Positions 45,148 to 54,084 of a DNA stretch of 64,000 nt are shown in pieces. Within the stretch, counting starts at the first letter, position 1. Each line of letters starts with the position of its first letter. The notes below the pieces were generated by a model. It saw nothing but the letters and a program-made list of their open reading frames with translations, ran no database searches and was not told where the DNA came from. This DNA is from Toxorhynchites rutilus septentrionalis (lineage: Eukaryota > Arthropoda > Insecta > Diptera > Culicidae), in contig NC_073744.1 of the NCBI RefSeq assembly GCF_029784135.1, positions 105,729,266 to 105,793,265 on the forward strand. The letters run 5' to 3'. Made by a program: the position numbers and the translations under genes.

Positions 45148-45320
45148 GGTGGGTAATGTCGGGGACATAACCGGAGTGACGTAGGACTATACAAAGGGGA
45201 CAGCTCTTGTTAAATATATATTTTAAATATATTGTTTTATTTTCTTCTCCTACGTGAATTGCCAGCACGCTACCTGAAAAATGGATTAGTGTACTGTTTA
45301 CTCTTTATGAACATGTTGGT

Positions 45321-45336
45321 GGTTCTGAAAAGAACC
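45321..45336 (-). terminator. Histone mRNA 3' stem-loop, consensus-perfect
   Basis: The minus strand reads GGTTCTTTTCAGAACC, a six-pair stem with TTTC loop. It is preceded by CCAAA and followed by ACCAA, exactly the metazoan replication-dependent histone 3' signal. No histone coding sequence is left immediately upstream (45340-45480). Confidence 0.75.
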
Positions 45337-45417
45337 TTTGGCGTTGTGTTTTTGCGTTTTTTGGTTTCCCTTTCGACAGTCCCCTCTGGGCTGGTTTTAT
45401 TGTGGCTCTCCACTGGG

Positions 45418-45480
45418 CTAGATGCGAATGAACTTCAAAGTTTAAAGCCTCTTAAAAACAAAGAAAGAAAGAATGAAAAA
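45418..45480 (+). repeat. Short A-tailed module shared by Helentron-like copies
   Basis: GATGCGAATGAACTTCAAAG, then TTTAAAGCCTCTTAAAAA and an A-rich tail with AAAGAAAGAAAG. The same module occurs on the opposite strand in copy B at 30228-30293 and, shorter, at about 29812 and 27745. It may be the 3' end of a retroposon. Confidence 0.45.
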
Positions 45481-45531
45481 TACATTCATTACGATTTGTT
45501 CGCTCGTTGGATTCACATGCAGGCTAAAAAG

Positions 45532-45547
45532 GGTCCTTTTCAGGATC
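45532..45547 (+). terminator. Histone-type 3' stem-loop on the plus strand
   Basis: GGTCCTTTTCAGGATC forms a six-pair stem (one G-T pair) with a TTTC loop, between AAAAAG and ACAAAA. It would end a plus-strand histone gene converging on the minus-strand H2A remnant. No coding remnant is recognised upstream. Confidence 0.55.
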
Positions 45548-45872
45548 ACAAAATTATCTTCAATCTAAAGAGTTTATTGTTTTGTTATCACTCGATATCC
45601 CCATCTTGTTCGGCTAAACCTTCCTGTTTAACGATTGCGTTTGCCACTCGCCACAGCGTAATTTCAATCTAGAAGCAATTTAAGAATTGGTGATAAATTT
45701 AATAAAAAAAAAAATTTAATCAATAAGCTCAGAACAACTGCCAAATTCACATACTCATCAGATCCTGGCAAACAAATTATGAAAAAATCAATTTGTGTTT
45801 TATTATTATTTTGGATAATGTTTTAGAAAGCATTGAACTGTATTTCATAAACTCTTTTTTGGAAGGTTTAAT

Positions 45873-46349
45873 GGCCCTGAAAAGCGCCTTGTTTTATGGA
45901 ATGGTTCCAATTTAGAAAACTTAGTACTCGTGGTTTTGAAAAAAACCATTTCGAGCGCCCTCGATGCCGCCTTGGATTTGCCACCAAAGCAGTTTGTATA
46001 AAGAACAAACTTTTTTCTTCTGCTACCAGCTGCCGTTTTGCGATTGCGATTGCCACTCGCCACTCGCTGCAACTGCCTGTTGTCTTGATGTCCACCGAAC
46101 CGAATGTGTTCTGTTCCGAATGCGGGTTTTCTTATCGTCGTGAGCAGCTCTGCCAGCTAACTCGATCACTTCGGCGGCCGAAACTATATATCGCCAGCTA
46201 GGCTATATAGGCGAAACTATATATCGCCGGCGGCCGAAACTATATATCGCGCTCGGCCTAGCTACCCTTGCGGGGAACTCCAGATCAACACGGTTCGAGC
46301 GGGATTTTGCCTTTCCCTTCACTTTTCCTCCTTTACCATGTCCAGACAT
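45873..46349 (-). pseudogene. H2A: Histone H2A pseudogene inside Helentron-like copy E
   Basis: The ATG at 46349 (minus) opens MSGHGKGGKVKGKAKSRSNR, the H2A N-terminus with one early Arg-to-His change. After about 30 codons the gene is disrupted by three copies of a 16-bp unit. It resumes at 46178-46119 with AAEVIELAGRAAHDDKKTRI, the H2A alpha-3 region, before losing homology. The C-terminal third is replaced. A stem-loop GGCGCTTTTCAGGGCC at 45888-45873 (one mismatched pair) ends the unit. H2A is a core nucleosome protein; this copy lacks the docking domain and cannot make one. It has no introns, as expected for a replication-dependent histone gene. Confidence 0.8.
46180..46251. repeat. 16-bp unit present three times within the H2A pseudogene
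   Basis: GAAACTATATATCGCC occurs at 46180, 46213 and, with one change at the end, 46236, separated by GC-rich linkers such as GGCGGCC. It replaces the H2A segment that would encode the alpha-1/alpha-2 region. Confidence 0.8.
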
Positions 46350-46872
46350 GGCTGCTTGGGTTGGTTTGTTGATGTGTTGTGATGTGAACCGATGTGGTGT
46401 ACGGTTTGGTTGAGAATGATCGTTACGGCAGCGGAGCGGGGATTTTTGAGCTGACTGGCTGGCTCGAGAATTACGCATGTGTGAGACTGCGACCAATGTT
46501 TCGTTCATTTTTTTTTCTTTTTCCTTTCCAATCGTGCTTCATTCTATTTCGCTGCTGCTCTGGTTGCCCGTTTTGGTCGGTACGATTTGTGGAGCACAAA
46601 ATGGACCAATAAAAAATGGGCACATAGTGCATTTGGACAATGCTTGATATTTCACAATTATTCAATTATTTATCTCAAGAAAAATGAAATGTTATTCGTT
46701 ATGATAGATGCGTAGATATATTTCCTATCAAATGATGCAAAAACCTTTGCGATCTATTGAGAAATGCTCGAGTTATAAGCGTTCCAAATCTTGCATTTTT
46801 TCCTACTTGTTCAGTGCCTAGATTTCCATTTCACCCCCTATATCTTCCGGTTAGACGTAGTCCTACGTCAAA

Positions 46873-47660
46873 AGCTGGCTTGAACCAACTCAACCAATGA
46901 ATAAATTCGTTCATTAATTGAATGCATAGAAAAATAAAATATTGACTGGAAAGCAGAGCTATATATCGCAATGTTCCGGCTAAAAATAAATTCGAGATGC
47001 TTGGAATTCTCTAACACGTAAGGAGCATTTCGAGAGAAGCTGAAATCACGAGAGAAAGCAGGACTTCATCATACAGAATAACTATTTTCAGAATTCATTC
47101 ATGGTTTGCTTCAAGCTTCTTTTTTGCGTTTTTGCGCGTCGCACTGCTTACACGTAAATTCTAACCATGTGTTGAGTTGGTTGAAGCTCATTGCGATTCC
47201 ACTTCCATGGCATCCGCAAGAATGCTGATGTCGTTTAGTCGTTTTGGAACACCACTACCATATCAGACCTTCGTCGGTTCCCATTCAAAAATATACTTAA
47301 CTCAAGCAATGATTCGGAAGACGGTTCACGCGCGTCTCGAGCCATGATCTCGACAATTGCTACAAGGAAGCCAACAGATGTTTCATGCTGAATGTATCTT
47401 GTATGAAATTTGTTTTCCACAAATGTTAGTGTAGTATTGTATCAAAATTAATGAGTATGAGTGTTGTGTATAGTTCGGCCGATCTGCAATTCCCAGGTTT
47501 TCGAGCGATGGTCAGACATTCTCCGAACCGTTTCAGAACATCACAAACCGTGTATTTCGGAAAATGTTTTGCCAACTCTCAAGTGGATGACCGGGACTTT
47601 CATTTCGAACGTGCAGGGTCTATGAAAACGCCGAATTGCCGGTGAAACAATGAGTGACTA
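46873..47660 (-). pseudogene. Degraded Tc1/mariner-like transposase N-terminal region
   Basis: On the minus strand near 47600-47470 the translation LAKHFPKYTVCDVLKRFGEC, then LTIARKPGNCRSA, resembles the HTH block VYDVLKRFGERLTIARKPGS of Tc1-like transposases. Downstream (47420-47235) is a 61-codon open stretch I cannot place. The DDE core is not recognisable. The family could be the one split at 33.6-35.3 kb. Confidence 0.45.
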
Positions 47661-47939
47661 AGTGAGCTTATCCAGACAATACTACTACTGTGATTCTGTA
47701 TACCCTTAACATTTTTTTCAGTATTTCAATAATGCTTTGATGGTAGCGTTTTTAATGTATCATTTAGAATCAACGCCTGCGGTATCATCATACATGATTG
47801 GCGATGAAGCACAGTCATCTGTGTTGGGGGAGTTCGATAAATCGGCTGCCAAACTTTAAAACCCACGATATCTAAAAGTTTATGTAATTCCAGAGCTGTA
47901 CAAGTATTTAGAGGTGTAATATTTACCAAGAATGAGCGA
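47661..47939. other. Unassigned spacer
   Basis: A 67-codon minus-strand ORF (47929-47726) has no recognisable motif. It could belong to the 3' end of the LINE fragment that follows. Confidence 0.35.
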
Positions 47940-48151
47940 ATTATTGTTTCGACAGGAAGAATGAAAATCTGTCTATCGTACGAATTTCCGTTGAATGGAT
48001 TCGATGCGATTTACACCGTTACTACAGAAAGGAATCCGTACTACCGAGCAGTACTTCAGTGTTGAGTGAACCAAAGATGAGTAAAGAGTTTTCAAACAAG
48101 AAACATTCCTGAGTTCTTTGGCGAACTGAAATATGAAACCTCATCCATAAC

Positions 48152-48380
48152 CCTTTCGCTACGAGCATCGCCTATAGACGACATCCGCGCGATGACCTGT
48201 GTGTACAAGCGTCGCCTATAGACGACATCCACGCGATGACCTGTCTGTACGACCGCCGCCTACAGACGACGTTTTGGTGATACTGCACATCGATCACACC
48301 AACGCGATATGCACACTTTTTGGCGCAGTTCTCCGTTCAGTGGTATCGCTCCGACGGAATACACTGCCGTAGCGAAAGAG
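48152..48380. mobile_element. 229-bp MITE with TTAA-like target (piggyBac-like) and 44-bp internal repeats
   Basis: The ends CCCTTTCGCTACG and CGTAGCGAAAGAG are near-perfect inverted repeats. The right flank is TTAA (48381-48384) and the left flank ATAA (48148-48151). A CCC start with TTAA target suits piggyBac. Inside, CGCCTATAGACGACATCCRC, then GCGATGACCTGT, is tandemly repeated about 2.3 times with a 44-bp period from about 48170. Confidence 0.6.
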
Positions 48381-48541
48381 TTAAAGGTTAGCTTCGAATC
48401 AAGTATGACGCCCGAGTATAAGATGTTTGACTCGCGATCAAACATCAGGGAACATGCGGAACAGATTTATGATTGATGACTGCACATTGAGAACTTCCTG
48501 ATCTCGGGGAAAATTCCGGAATTCAACGAGATGTTGAAGAT

Positions 48542-48673
48542 TGAAGAAGTAGGCCTTGCGAAGTAGGCCTTGAGAAGCTGTCAAGCGCTCGTTGAGAAAA
48601 TTCTCATGGCATTCCCAAACTAGCTCTCAAGTTGTACAGACGTATTCCAAATAAACTTCCTTCAATTTCAATA
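48542..48673 (+). repeat. copia 5' LTR
   Basis: TGAAGAAGTAGGCC...TTCAATA. It contains an internal direct repeat GAAGTAGGCCTTG / GAAGTAGGCCTTG near its start and AAATAAA as a possible poly(A) signal near its end. Confidence 0.85.
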
Positions 48674-48677
48674 GGTT

Positions 48678-49568
48678 ATGGGCTCAGCAAAGGAAGGAAT
48701 CCCGCAGTTGACCGGACCAAACTATGAAAATTGGTGTTTCCGGGTCAAGCTATACATGGACGCAGTTGATGTATCTTCTGTGCTGACGGGACCAGTTCCG
48801 GCTGAAGGCGCTGAGGGTCGTGCGAAGTGGGAGCTAACGAACAAGAAGGCCAAATCTGTTCTTGTGGGATTTATTGCGGATGATGTTCTTGAAGTTGTCC
48901 GGGAAAAGGAAACAGCGGCTGAAATGTGGAAGGCTCTGGAAGAAACTTTCGCGAAACGATCGGTATCAAGCCAGACGTTGCTCAGGAAGCAGTTGGCGCA
49001 GCTGCGTAAGAAGGAAGGATCGTCCATGCGAGCTCATTTTACTCTTTTCGATGACCTTGTCAGGCAACTCAAGTCCGCAGGAGCCAAAATGGAAGAAGGT
49101 GATTTGGTGGCGCAATTTTTTTTAACTCTACCCGATAGTTACGACCCTCTAGTGACGGCACTAGAGAATCTGGCGGAGAAGGACCTGCAGCTGGAGACAG
49201 TCAAGCAGCGGCTGCTGGCTGAAGAGAGTAAACGGGCAGATCGTCTGGATGACTCGAATGAAGATAATGGTGCGGCGCTTGTCGGCGGTAGGAAAAATAA
49301 CCAGAAGAAGTTTTCTGGTAAGTATCACCGCTGCGGAAAGCTCGGACACATGAAAAAGGATTGTCGTTCAAAGAAACCGGAAGGCAGCGCAAATGCTGCG
49401 GTCGATAGTAAGGCAGTTGCATTCATGGCAAACGGTGACCAGAGAAAGTCTGAAGCCAGGAAGATTCACTTCTGCGTGGATTCGGGATGTAGCGATCATC
49501 TCGTGAACGATGCAAGTCATCTGCAGTCCGTGCGAAAATTCATCATCGTTCATCATCGATGTGGCTAA
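48678..49568 (+). pseudogene. gag: copia gag and start of protease
   Basis: The ATG lies inside the primer-binding site (GGTTATGGGC). Gag: MGSAKEGIPQLTGPNYENWC, WKALEETFAKRSVSSQTLLR, FFLTLPDSYDPLVTALEN. The zinc knuckle at about residue 215 reads YHRCGKLGHMKKDC, where the first Cys of C-X2-C has become Tyr, so it could not bind zinc normally. The protease motif FCVDSGCSDHLV near residue 273 is intact, but a small CATCATCGTT-type duplication near 49545 shifts the frame. Confidence 0.85.
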
Positions 49569-50697
49569 AAACGACGTGACACTGGTTGGGAAGTTTGCTG
49601 GAGAAATTAAAGGTATGTCCAACAAAGGGATTGAATTTCATATACAGAACGTTGTACTGTTGCCGGATCTACGAGAAAACCTGCTCTCGGTCAAGAAGCT
49701 CTTGCAGGCTGAAATCGATGTTCTTTTCACTGGTCGTGGAGGTCAAGATCGTGCGGAGTTCAAGAAGGACGGAGAACTGATAGGTGTGGCATATCTTCGT
49801 GGAAACTTGTACCAACTGGAATTGGATGTCAGTTCTACGGGAAAAGCTAATATCACTGTGGCCGAAACAAGTAAGTTGTGGCATCGTCGTATAGGTCATG
49901 CAAGTCAGCAAGCGTTGAACAATCTGGCGAAGCACGAAATGACTACGGGTTTTGTGAAGAAAATTGAGTCGATTGGTTTTTGCGATACGTGCGTAATGGC
50001 GAAGCAGTGTCGAGAACCGTTCGATGGTGTACGAGAACGTGCCACACGTCCGCTAGAGAGGGTTCATTCGGATGTGTGTGGCCCCATTGATCCGCCGACG
50101 TGGGATGGATCAAATTACTTCGTGTCGTTCATTGACGACTGGTCGCATTTTGCTGTGATCTATACAATCAAGCGAAAGTCGGATTTATTCCGGTGTTTCA
50201 AAGAGTTTGAAGCTATGGCTACTACTCAGTGGCAGACAAGGATTTGCAAGTTAACCGTGGATCAAGGCCGTGAATTCTTTTCGAATGAACAATTGAAATA
50301 CTACAAGAAGCGAGGCATTCAAGTTCAACCAACGGTAGCTTATTCTCCTCAGTAAAACGGGGTAGCTGAACGTTTCAACCGCACCCTGGTTGAAAAGGTA
50401 AGATCAATGTTAATTGATTCAAAAGTTCCCAAGAACATGTGGTCGGAAGCGGCTTTGACGGCGACGTACCTCTTGAACCGTTGTCCCACGGTGGCGTTGG
50501 AAGGAAACGAAACTCCTGCTGAGAGATGGATGACTGTGAAACCGGACCTTAACAAGATCAGAATTTTCGGGTGCAAGGCCATGGCGTGGATCCCAAACTA
50601 ACAGAGGAAGAAGTTGGATCCCAAAAGCCGCGAGACGATAATGGTTGGCTACGCTCCGAATGGATATCGGCTATGGGACAGAGCAACAAGATAAATA
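49510..50697 (+). pseudogene. pol: copia protease end and integrase
   Basis: After the shift: NLLSVKKLLQAEIDVLFT, then the integrase zinc region LWHRRIGHASQQALNNLAKH and CDTCVMAKQ. The catalytic core has HSDVCGPIDPPTWDGSNYFV, DQGREFFSNEQL and, after a TAA at 50353-50355, NGVAERFNRTLVEKVRSMLI with the Glu. Two further stops occur, at 50599-50601 and near 50692. The DDE residues can all be found. Confidence 0.85.
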
Positions 50698-53014
50698 GTG
50701 ATTGCAAGAGACGTGAAGTTCAATGAGGAATGCTTCCCGTATGCAGACCAATTCGATGAAGCATCTGAGGTTCCCTTGGTGATCCCCACATTGTACGAAC
50801 CAGAGGGAGACGTTTTGAAGAACTCTGTTCAAGAGCTAGATGCAGTTCCTGATTCCGGGACTGATGAAGAAGACGAGTTCGAGGATTTGGAAGAAGGAGA
50901 AGTAAAAGTAAACCCTGGGGCGCTCCCTTCGCAACAAAGAAGTGACGACTGTCCGGAGTCAACCACGAGGCATAGCGAATGGGAGCGCAGGCTCCCAGGT
51001 AAGTTGCTTGACTTTCTAACTGGATTTAGAGCAACCTATGCTGCTGGAAATTTTAATTCTACAGATCCACCATCATCCTATGCGGAGATCGAAGGGCGTG
51101 ATGATCAGGACCAATGGTTGGCGGCTGTCCGTGATGAGCTGAAATCCATGGAAAGCAACCACGTGTGGCGCCTGGTGAAACGTCCATCAAAAGTGAAGCC
51201 ATTACAACCGAAGTGGGTATTCTGCGTTAAAGAAGATGCTGATGGAAATACTGTGAGACATAAGGCTAGGTTGGTCGTGAAAGGGTTTCTCCAGAAACCT
51301 GGCCTCGATTATCACGAAACCTATGCACCAGTAGTTAAGCTGACGACGATTCGAGTAGCCTTAGCTGTTGTGTTGCAGAGAGGACTGTTCATACACCAGA
51401 TGGATGTGAAGACGGCTTTCTTGCATGGTGAGCTTCAAGAGAAAATTTTCATGGCCATACCCGATGGTGTTGAAGCGGAACCTGATATAGTTTGCCAGCT
51501 GCAGAAGTCATTATATGGTCTCAAGCATGCTCCAAAGTGCTGGAATGAAAAACTCAATGAAGTATTGTTGAAGCTTGGATTCAAAAGATCACAGCATGAT
51601 TATTGCTTATACACCCGGATCGACGAGAGGGGGAACGATGATGTCTACCTAGTCATATACGTCGATGACCTGCTGATCATGGGATTAAGGATCAAGACTG
51701 TTGAAGAAGTGAAAAAGAAGTTGTCTCAGTTCTTCAAAATGACGGATTGTGGTGAGATGCAACACTTCCTTGGCATGAAAATTGCGTACGATCGGACACC
51801 AGGAAAGATGCAATTTTCGCAAGGAGCTAGCATTGAAAAAGTGCTGAAGAAATTTGGTATGAATGATTGCAACCCAACAAGAACACCCATGGAGAAAGGA
51901 TTACAGCTGACTTGCAGTAATACTGGAACCGTTGATGAACCGTACCGAGAAGTTCTAGGCAGCTTAATGTACGTTATGATGTCCACTCGGCCGGACATTT
52001 GTTTCCCAGTTGGATACCTTGGACGATTTCAGCAAGAACCGGAACAACTACCCTGGACAGCCCTAAAACGAGTGGTACGTTACATGAAAGGTACGAAGGA
52101 CATGTTTCTGGAGTTCTCTCATGGCAAGGACGTGGAGCCATTAGTTGGATTCACTGACTCGGACTGGGCGACGGATACTGTGGATAGGAAATCGGTAAGC
52201 GGATTCTTATTCCAAGTTTATGGCAACACGGTCTCATGGTCAAGCAAGAAGCATCAGTTCATGTAGAGTTGTCATGTTGTACCGCTCATGACAACTCTAC
52301 ATGAACTGATGATTGCGCCGGTTAGTGACCATTCTATCCTGGATTCCTCGAGTCGAGAAAGACGCACCAGATATGAGGTACAGACTAGGGGGGCGTTGCT
52401 GATTAAGGGTCAGCTGCATCCCAATAGGAAGTATCCCGTGTCGGGCACACGTACAGAGCATTGGAGACAGCAACATCCGAATTACGAAAACACTTGTAAT
52501 ACTAACCTCGAGCCAACCGCGAGTAATCGGTTACATATTACTAACATAGATAATAAGAAAAATTGTCAAAGTATTGAACTCCCGGCCCCGTCAGGCTAAC
52601 GCCATATGAGCCTTGAAAAAAATATATATTTTGGAAAAAAAAGAAGCAAACAACCGTGGCTACCTCCTCCAGCGAAGCCGAATACGTTGCGTTGAGTGCT
52701 GGTGTGACAGAAGCAATTTGGTTGACTGGACTCTTGGGCGACCTTGGTGTAAAGATTACGAAACCGATACCTATATACGAAGACAACCGTGGCTGCATTG
52801 GGATGGCTCAGAGCCTGGAGTGCAAACGAGCAAAGCACATCGATATCAAACACCATTTCATTCGGGATCACATTGCAGCAGGACGTATACGAGTAGAACA
52901 TGTTCGGACTGAACATCAGTTGGCGGACATTTTTACCAAGGTGTTGGACATTGGAAGATTCGAGGATCTCCGGCGGATTATAGGACTCCACAATCGAGAG
53001 GGGGTGAAGAAGTA
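50698..53014 (+). pseudogene. pol: copia reverse transcriptase and RNase H, split by an I-clade insertion
   Basis: RT: WVFCVKEDADGNTVRHKARL, YAPVVKLTTIRVALAVVLQR, MDVKTAFLHGEL, SLYGLKHAPKCW and the catalytic LVIYVDDLLIMG near residue 325. RNase H starts GFTDSDWATDTVDRKSVSGF and reaches VSWSSKK at 52250. The insertion (52254-52640) follows, then QTTVATSSSEAEYVALSAGV, IYEDNRGCIGMA and KHIDIKHHFIRD resume in phase to a stop at 53014. The RT-RNase H frame is otherwise uninterrupted over more than 500 codons. Confidence 0.9.
52254..52640 (+). mobile_element. 387-bp I-clade insertion with 5' snap-back inversion
   Basis: AAGAAGCA flanks both sides (52246-52253 and 52641-52648). The sense part matches the last ~360 bp of the full element and ends ATATATATTTTGGAAAAAAA. 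At its 5' side, 52254-52276 is the exact reverse complement of 52287-52309 with TTGTACCGCT between them, giving a 23-bp hairpin. No such inverted copy exists in the full-length element. Confidence 0.9.
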
Positions 53015-53136
53015 GGCCTTGCGAAGTAGGCCTTGAGAAGCTGTCAAGCGCTCGTGGAGAAAATTTTCATGGCATTCCCAAACTAGCTCTCAAGTTGTAC
53101 AGACGTATTTCAAATAAACTTCCTTCAATTTCAATA
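53005..53136 (+). repeat. copia 3' LTR
   Basis: 132 bp, starting right after the purine-rich tract GAGAGGGGG and ending TTCAATA before the AAGAT target duplication. Confidence 0.85.
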
Positions 53137-53759
53137 AAGATGGATACTAATGGTGCGAACAAAACTTCAATGCAGTCCTGAATGACGAGCGAAGATATTC
53201 CGTCTAGTCCAACAGAGACAGAATTCTTGAAACGGAGGCTAGGAGACTATTTCCGTTTTGACACGACCGTTCGCTGTTTTTTTTTTAAGGAAGCACGTTT
53301 ACATGACTTAGGTCAGGATAGTAGGTGGGAACTGAATTTACTTTGAGATGAACTGAGCGATCGCAAACAACAATGTTCGAAAAATCGGCTGATACTGCGT
53401 TCACGTCACAATCCTGAAGTTCTTCGTCCCAGTCTCAGTTAATATTATCAAAAAACGATCATTCCGTCGAAGTCAGCTTTACGATAATCGTAAGAAACGG
53501 TGTCTTGTGTACTACAAAACGAACAAGCCTGACGGAAACGTAATGTTACATGCAGCGGTGGATGATGTCTGCATAGTTTGACTAGTGGCTCGAGTGCCTC
53601 AAGAACCGAGCAATTAGAAGCAAATTCGCGACTGATGAAATAGAGATCGAGTAATCTATTGTTGTTATTGCAGACCCCTTTCAGTTGCGGAAGATCAGCG
53701 GTATTATAGCAGTCCAGCAAATTTGTTACTTGAGTTGTCAAACGGGTTTTTCAATAAGA

Positions 53760-54080
53760 TCGGTACAAAAGTTTTTTTAATAAAAAAAAACGGTTTTGAA
53801 TATCAAAGAAATTGTTTGGTATGGAACTCGATTTCTTTTACATGGCCACCAGGGTCACGCTTGCAGTTCAGACGCTGGACCCAATTTTCGACGATTTTCA
53901 AGCCTAATTCGGCCGATACTGCTGCAATTTCACGTTCGATATTCGTACGAAGTTCAATAATCTTCGCTGGCTTGTTGGCATAGACCATAGACTTGACGTA
54001 GCCCCATAGTTTTTGTAGTTTGTAGATAGTAGTTTGTACTATTTTGTTTACTGTTTTCATGTTAAGTGCTAGAAAAGTCA
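53760..54080 (-). pseudogene. mariner-like transposase C-terminal fragment
   Basis: On the minus strand LWGYVKSMVYANKPAKIIEL, RTNIEREIAAVSAELG and KIVENWVQRLNCKRD form the C-terminal block of the same transposase family as the remnant in the 412-bp element at 61351 (LWGYLKSKVYTGKPKTLAAL). The N-terminal two thirds are missing. Confidence 0.65.
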
Positions 54081-54084
54081 AGAA

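Larger units (their letters stand above)
45148..46872 (-). mobile_element. Helentron-like family copy E carrying histone sequences
   Basis: The hairpin GGTAATGTC-GGG-GACATAACC is at 45152-45172, then CGGAGTGACGTAGGACTA. The opposite end CCGGTTAGACGTAGTCCTAC, then GTCAAAA, is at 46849-46873. The right 250 bp are homologous to B and H (GATAGATGCGTAGATATATTTCC). The interior contains a histone H2A pseudogene on the minus strand and three histone-type 3' stem-loops, sequences absent from A, B, C, G and H. Confidence 0.65.
48542..53136 (+). mobile_element. Ty1/copia retrotransposon with 132-bp LTRs and 5-bp target duplication
   Basis: LTRs at 48542-48673 and 53005-53136 are 132 bp each and differ at about three positions that I can see, so the insertion is fairly young. 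AAGAT flanks both sides (48537-48541 and 53137-53141). GGTTATGGGCTCAGC follows the 5' LTR directly, the same type of primer-binding site as Drosophila copia (initiator-Met tRNA fragment). A purine-rich GAGAGGGGG precedes the 3' LTR. The LTRs start TG but end TA. One long gag-pol frame is broken by one frameshift, several stops and an I-clade insertion. Confidence 0.9.
47940..53741 (-). pseudogene. CR1/jockey-type LINE fragment split by a copia element and a MITE
   Basis: Right part, 53741-53142 (minus): endonuclease end NNNRLLDLYFISREF with CRHHPPLHVTL, then INWDWDEELQDCDVN and the RT entry SLLDTEYLRSS / GLDGISSLVIQDCIEVLFAP in alternating frames. Left part, 48541-47940: ISLNSGIFPEIRKFS continues the same RT block, then MFDRESNILYSGVILDSKLT and, beyond the MITE, VNRIESIQRKFVR. 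Removing the copia element and one AAGAT rejoins LFAPLVSI with FNISLNSGIFPE. Internal deletion and frameshifts are extensive. Confidence 0.65.

Noticed and set aside
45845..46095. 75-codon minus-strand ORFs as genes
   Set aside because: They fall in the disrupted 3' part of the H2A pseudogene, in frames unrelated to H2A.
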